Assembly: GCF_901709675.1 (NCBI RefSeq) | Contig: NC_051091.1 | Location: 11,256,967-11,320,966 of the forward strand | Direction of reading: 5' to 3' | Length of the DNA: 64,000 nt | Source of the DNA: Syngnathus acus | Taxonomy: Eukaryota; Chordata; Actinopteri; Syngnathiformes; Syngnathidae | In this document: positions 62,395-64,000 of the stretch, in pieces | Position numbering within the stretch: the first letter of the stretch is position 1 | Layout: the number at the start of each line of letters is the position of its first letter | The notes under the pieces: model-generated | Told to the model about the DNA's origin: nothing | Seen by the model: only the letters and a program-made list of their open reading frames with translations | Databases searched by the model: none | Program-made: the position numbers and the translations under genes

Positions 62395-64000
62395 TGGAAA
62401 TAAATCATTTCATGCTGGCCGTTTTAAGTACGGTCAACTTGAGCCATGCCTTTCTTCTGGTTTCCCTTCTTGTAAATATTTCTCTCTTCTAATAATTAGA
62501 ATTTTATTGACTTGAAATGTAAATAAGATAAAATCCTCTTGCACTTTGCCTTTAGCCTAGCAACCTCTTGACGTTTGTTGGGTGTGCTGTTTTGGACAGC
62601 AGGGGCCGCCAGTGCACCACTATCGCTCATATGGGGGGAGGGGGGTTTCTTCCATGGTCTTTGTTCTTAAATTCTTTTTGAAGCGCCAATAAAAGTGTTG
62701 AACCCATATAATTTGCTGTATCGATTTGCTCTCATTTTGCATGACCTTGGGGGATTTTGTTGTTGAGAAATGAATAGTTTAGGTTTGTCCCTACTCTTAC
62801 ACATCCAAACCAGATTGGATCAGGGTTCTCGTAGACCGGACTTGCATGGACAGGTTTTACATTAATGAACATTATTTACCGCTTCTGCTGCTTTGTTAAC
62901 AGGGAGGCTAATTGTTTTTTTCCCCATTAAGTATGGCTAGATGCAAGCCAGCCTCCACATGTGAATCATGACCGTGCAGACGCCGCTGCAATCAACACCG
63001 GGCATTAACAGGTAAGAGCAGACGGTCTTGTGTATGCTCCGAGCGCAAAATCTGCTTTTATTTATCTATAGCACGGCCCAGTGGAGAAAAGGCTTCCACT
63101 GAATCATGTTCTTTATTTGGTATTTTTGTTTACGTGACAGGGTGTTCAGTAGTTCTACCCACGTCAGCCCAAACAAAAACCCTATAAACGTTCTCTTTTG
63201 GGGAGGCCAAGACCAATCTTTGAAAATTTGTGCAATTTTTAGTGACACTACCCCCCCCCCCCCCCCGGGGAAAAAAAAATGGGTGTCTTCAGAAATTCGC
63301 TCTGACGCCCAAGGCAGAGCTTTATTCCCTTCTATTATTTCTGAACGCTGTGTTTTCTAAACCAATCAGCAGCTCGTACTTGAACTGTTTCCATCTCGAC
63401 TGCTTGACGCACTGGCGTTCACAGAATGTATATATGTGTGTGTGTGGCATGTTTGAGTGACAATATGAAGTGAGTAAACATGTAATTTGTTCAATCTACT
63501 GGCCCAAAAAGCAAGAACAGGCATTCACATTCATCCTTTTATACTTTGACTATTTTTTTAAACAATTGCAATTGCTTTTTACGTTGGCCTATTTTTTTGG
63601 AAGATAAGGTATTCGCTAAATTGCGTGCGTTTTCTTTAAAGAATAGTTTCGTTCTGACCGTTTTCTCCTTCCCATAACAGTCTATAGATATAGTTTATAT
63701 TGGATGTAAAATCTATAGACATTTTACATCCAAGTCGGGTATATCCTCATGGAATTATTTGGATTTTATTTAATAAATTGTCTAATTTATGCCCCTAACC
63801 CCACCCCCAAAAGGAATTCATTTACGTGAAAAAAGAGTGCAACTACTTTCAACATCATTTTCTGTTTATTACTGAGAAAAAAAATACATGTTCTGACCGT
63901 TTTAGCGTTACATGAGACCACACATTATTCTTTACAATAATTTCACTTCTTTTAATCTGTTGTTTAATATTAATTTCCACGATATATGATAACGACTTTG
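62395..64000. other. downstream of AURKA, no further gene seen
   Basis: After the AURKA 3' untranslated region the sequence is AT-rich with a C-run at about 63251-63266 and a TGTG run near 63434. A perfect 11-bp inverted repeat with an 8-bp loop lies at 63702-63731. Open frames to the end of the window lack recognisable domains. Confidence 0.5.

Overview
This is a 64 kb piece of a ray-finned fish (teleost) nuclear genome. The genes are split by short GT-AG introns, coding exons are vertebrate orthologues, and the DNA between them is full of fish-type transposons: hAT and pogo MITEs, a Tc1 element, LINE 3' ends, tRNA-like SINEs ending in (GGAT)n, and many microsatellites. The species cannot be told from the sequence alone. 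Exon boundaries below were worked out by hand from splice signals, reading phase and protein similarity; no search was run. Layout: (1) 1-16 kb is a repeat-rich stretch holding one small gene, a PAIP2-like translational repressor (3729-4238, +). (2) 16.0-32.0 kb carries RASSF1 (with RASSF1A-type and RASSF1C-type first exons), ZMYND10 and NPRL2, all on the minus strand; this is the same order and relative orientation as the human 3p21.3 tumour-suppressor cluster. An almost complete Tc1-like transposon lies just upstream of the RASSF1A first coding exon. (3) HEMK1 (32.7-36.3 kb, +) starts head to head with NPRL2 and is followed tail to tail by CISH (37.9-42.9 kb, -), a SOCS-family gene with paired STAT motifs upstream. 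(4) 43.7-50.3 kb is repeat-rich intergenic DNA. (5) TWF2 (50.4-55.2 kb, -) and WDR82 (56.2-58.9 kb, -) keep the human 3p21.2 association, and AURKA (59.9-62.4 kb, +) is divergent from WDR82. The genes do not form a pathway: they cover Ras/Hippo scaffolding, dynein-arm assembly, GATOR1/mTORC1 control, translation-factor methylation, cytokine feedback, actin capping, transcription-linked histone methylation and mitosis. Their grouping is ancestral synteny. I did not find a new multi-gene system. The most notable points are two adjacent tiny introns in NPRL2 that have no in-frame stop and are multiples of three, GC-AG introns in NPRL2 and ZMYND10, a splice-phase problem in the PAIP2-like gene, tandem STAT sites upstream of CISH, and several datable nested transposon insertions.
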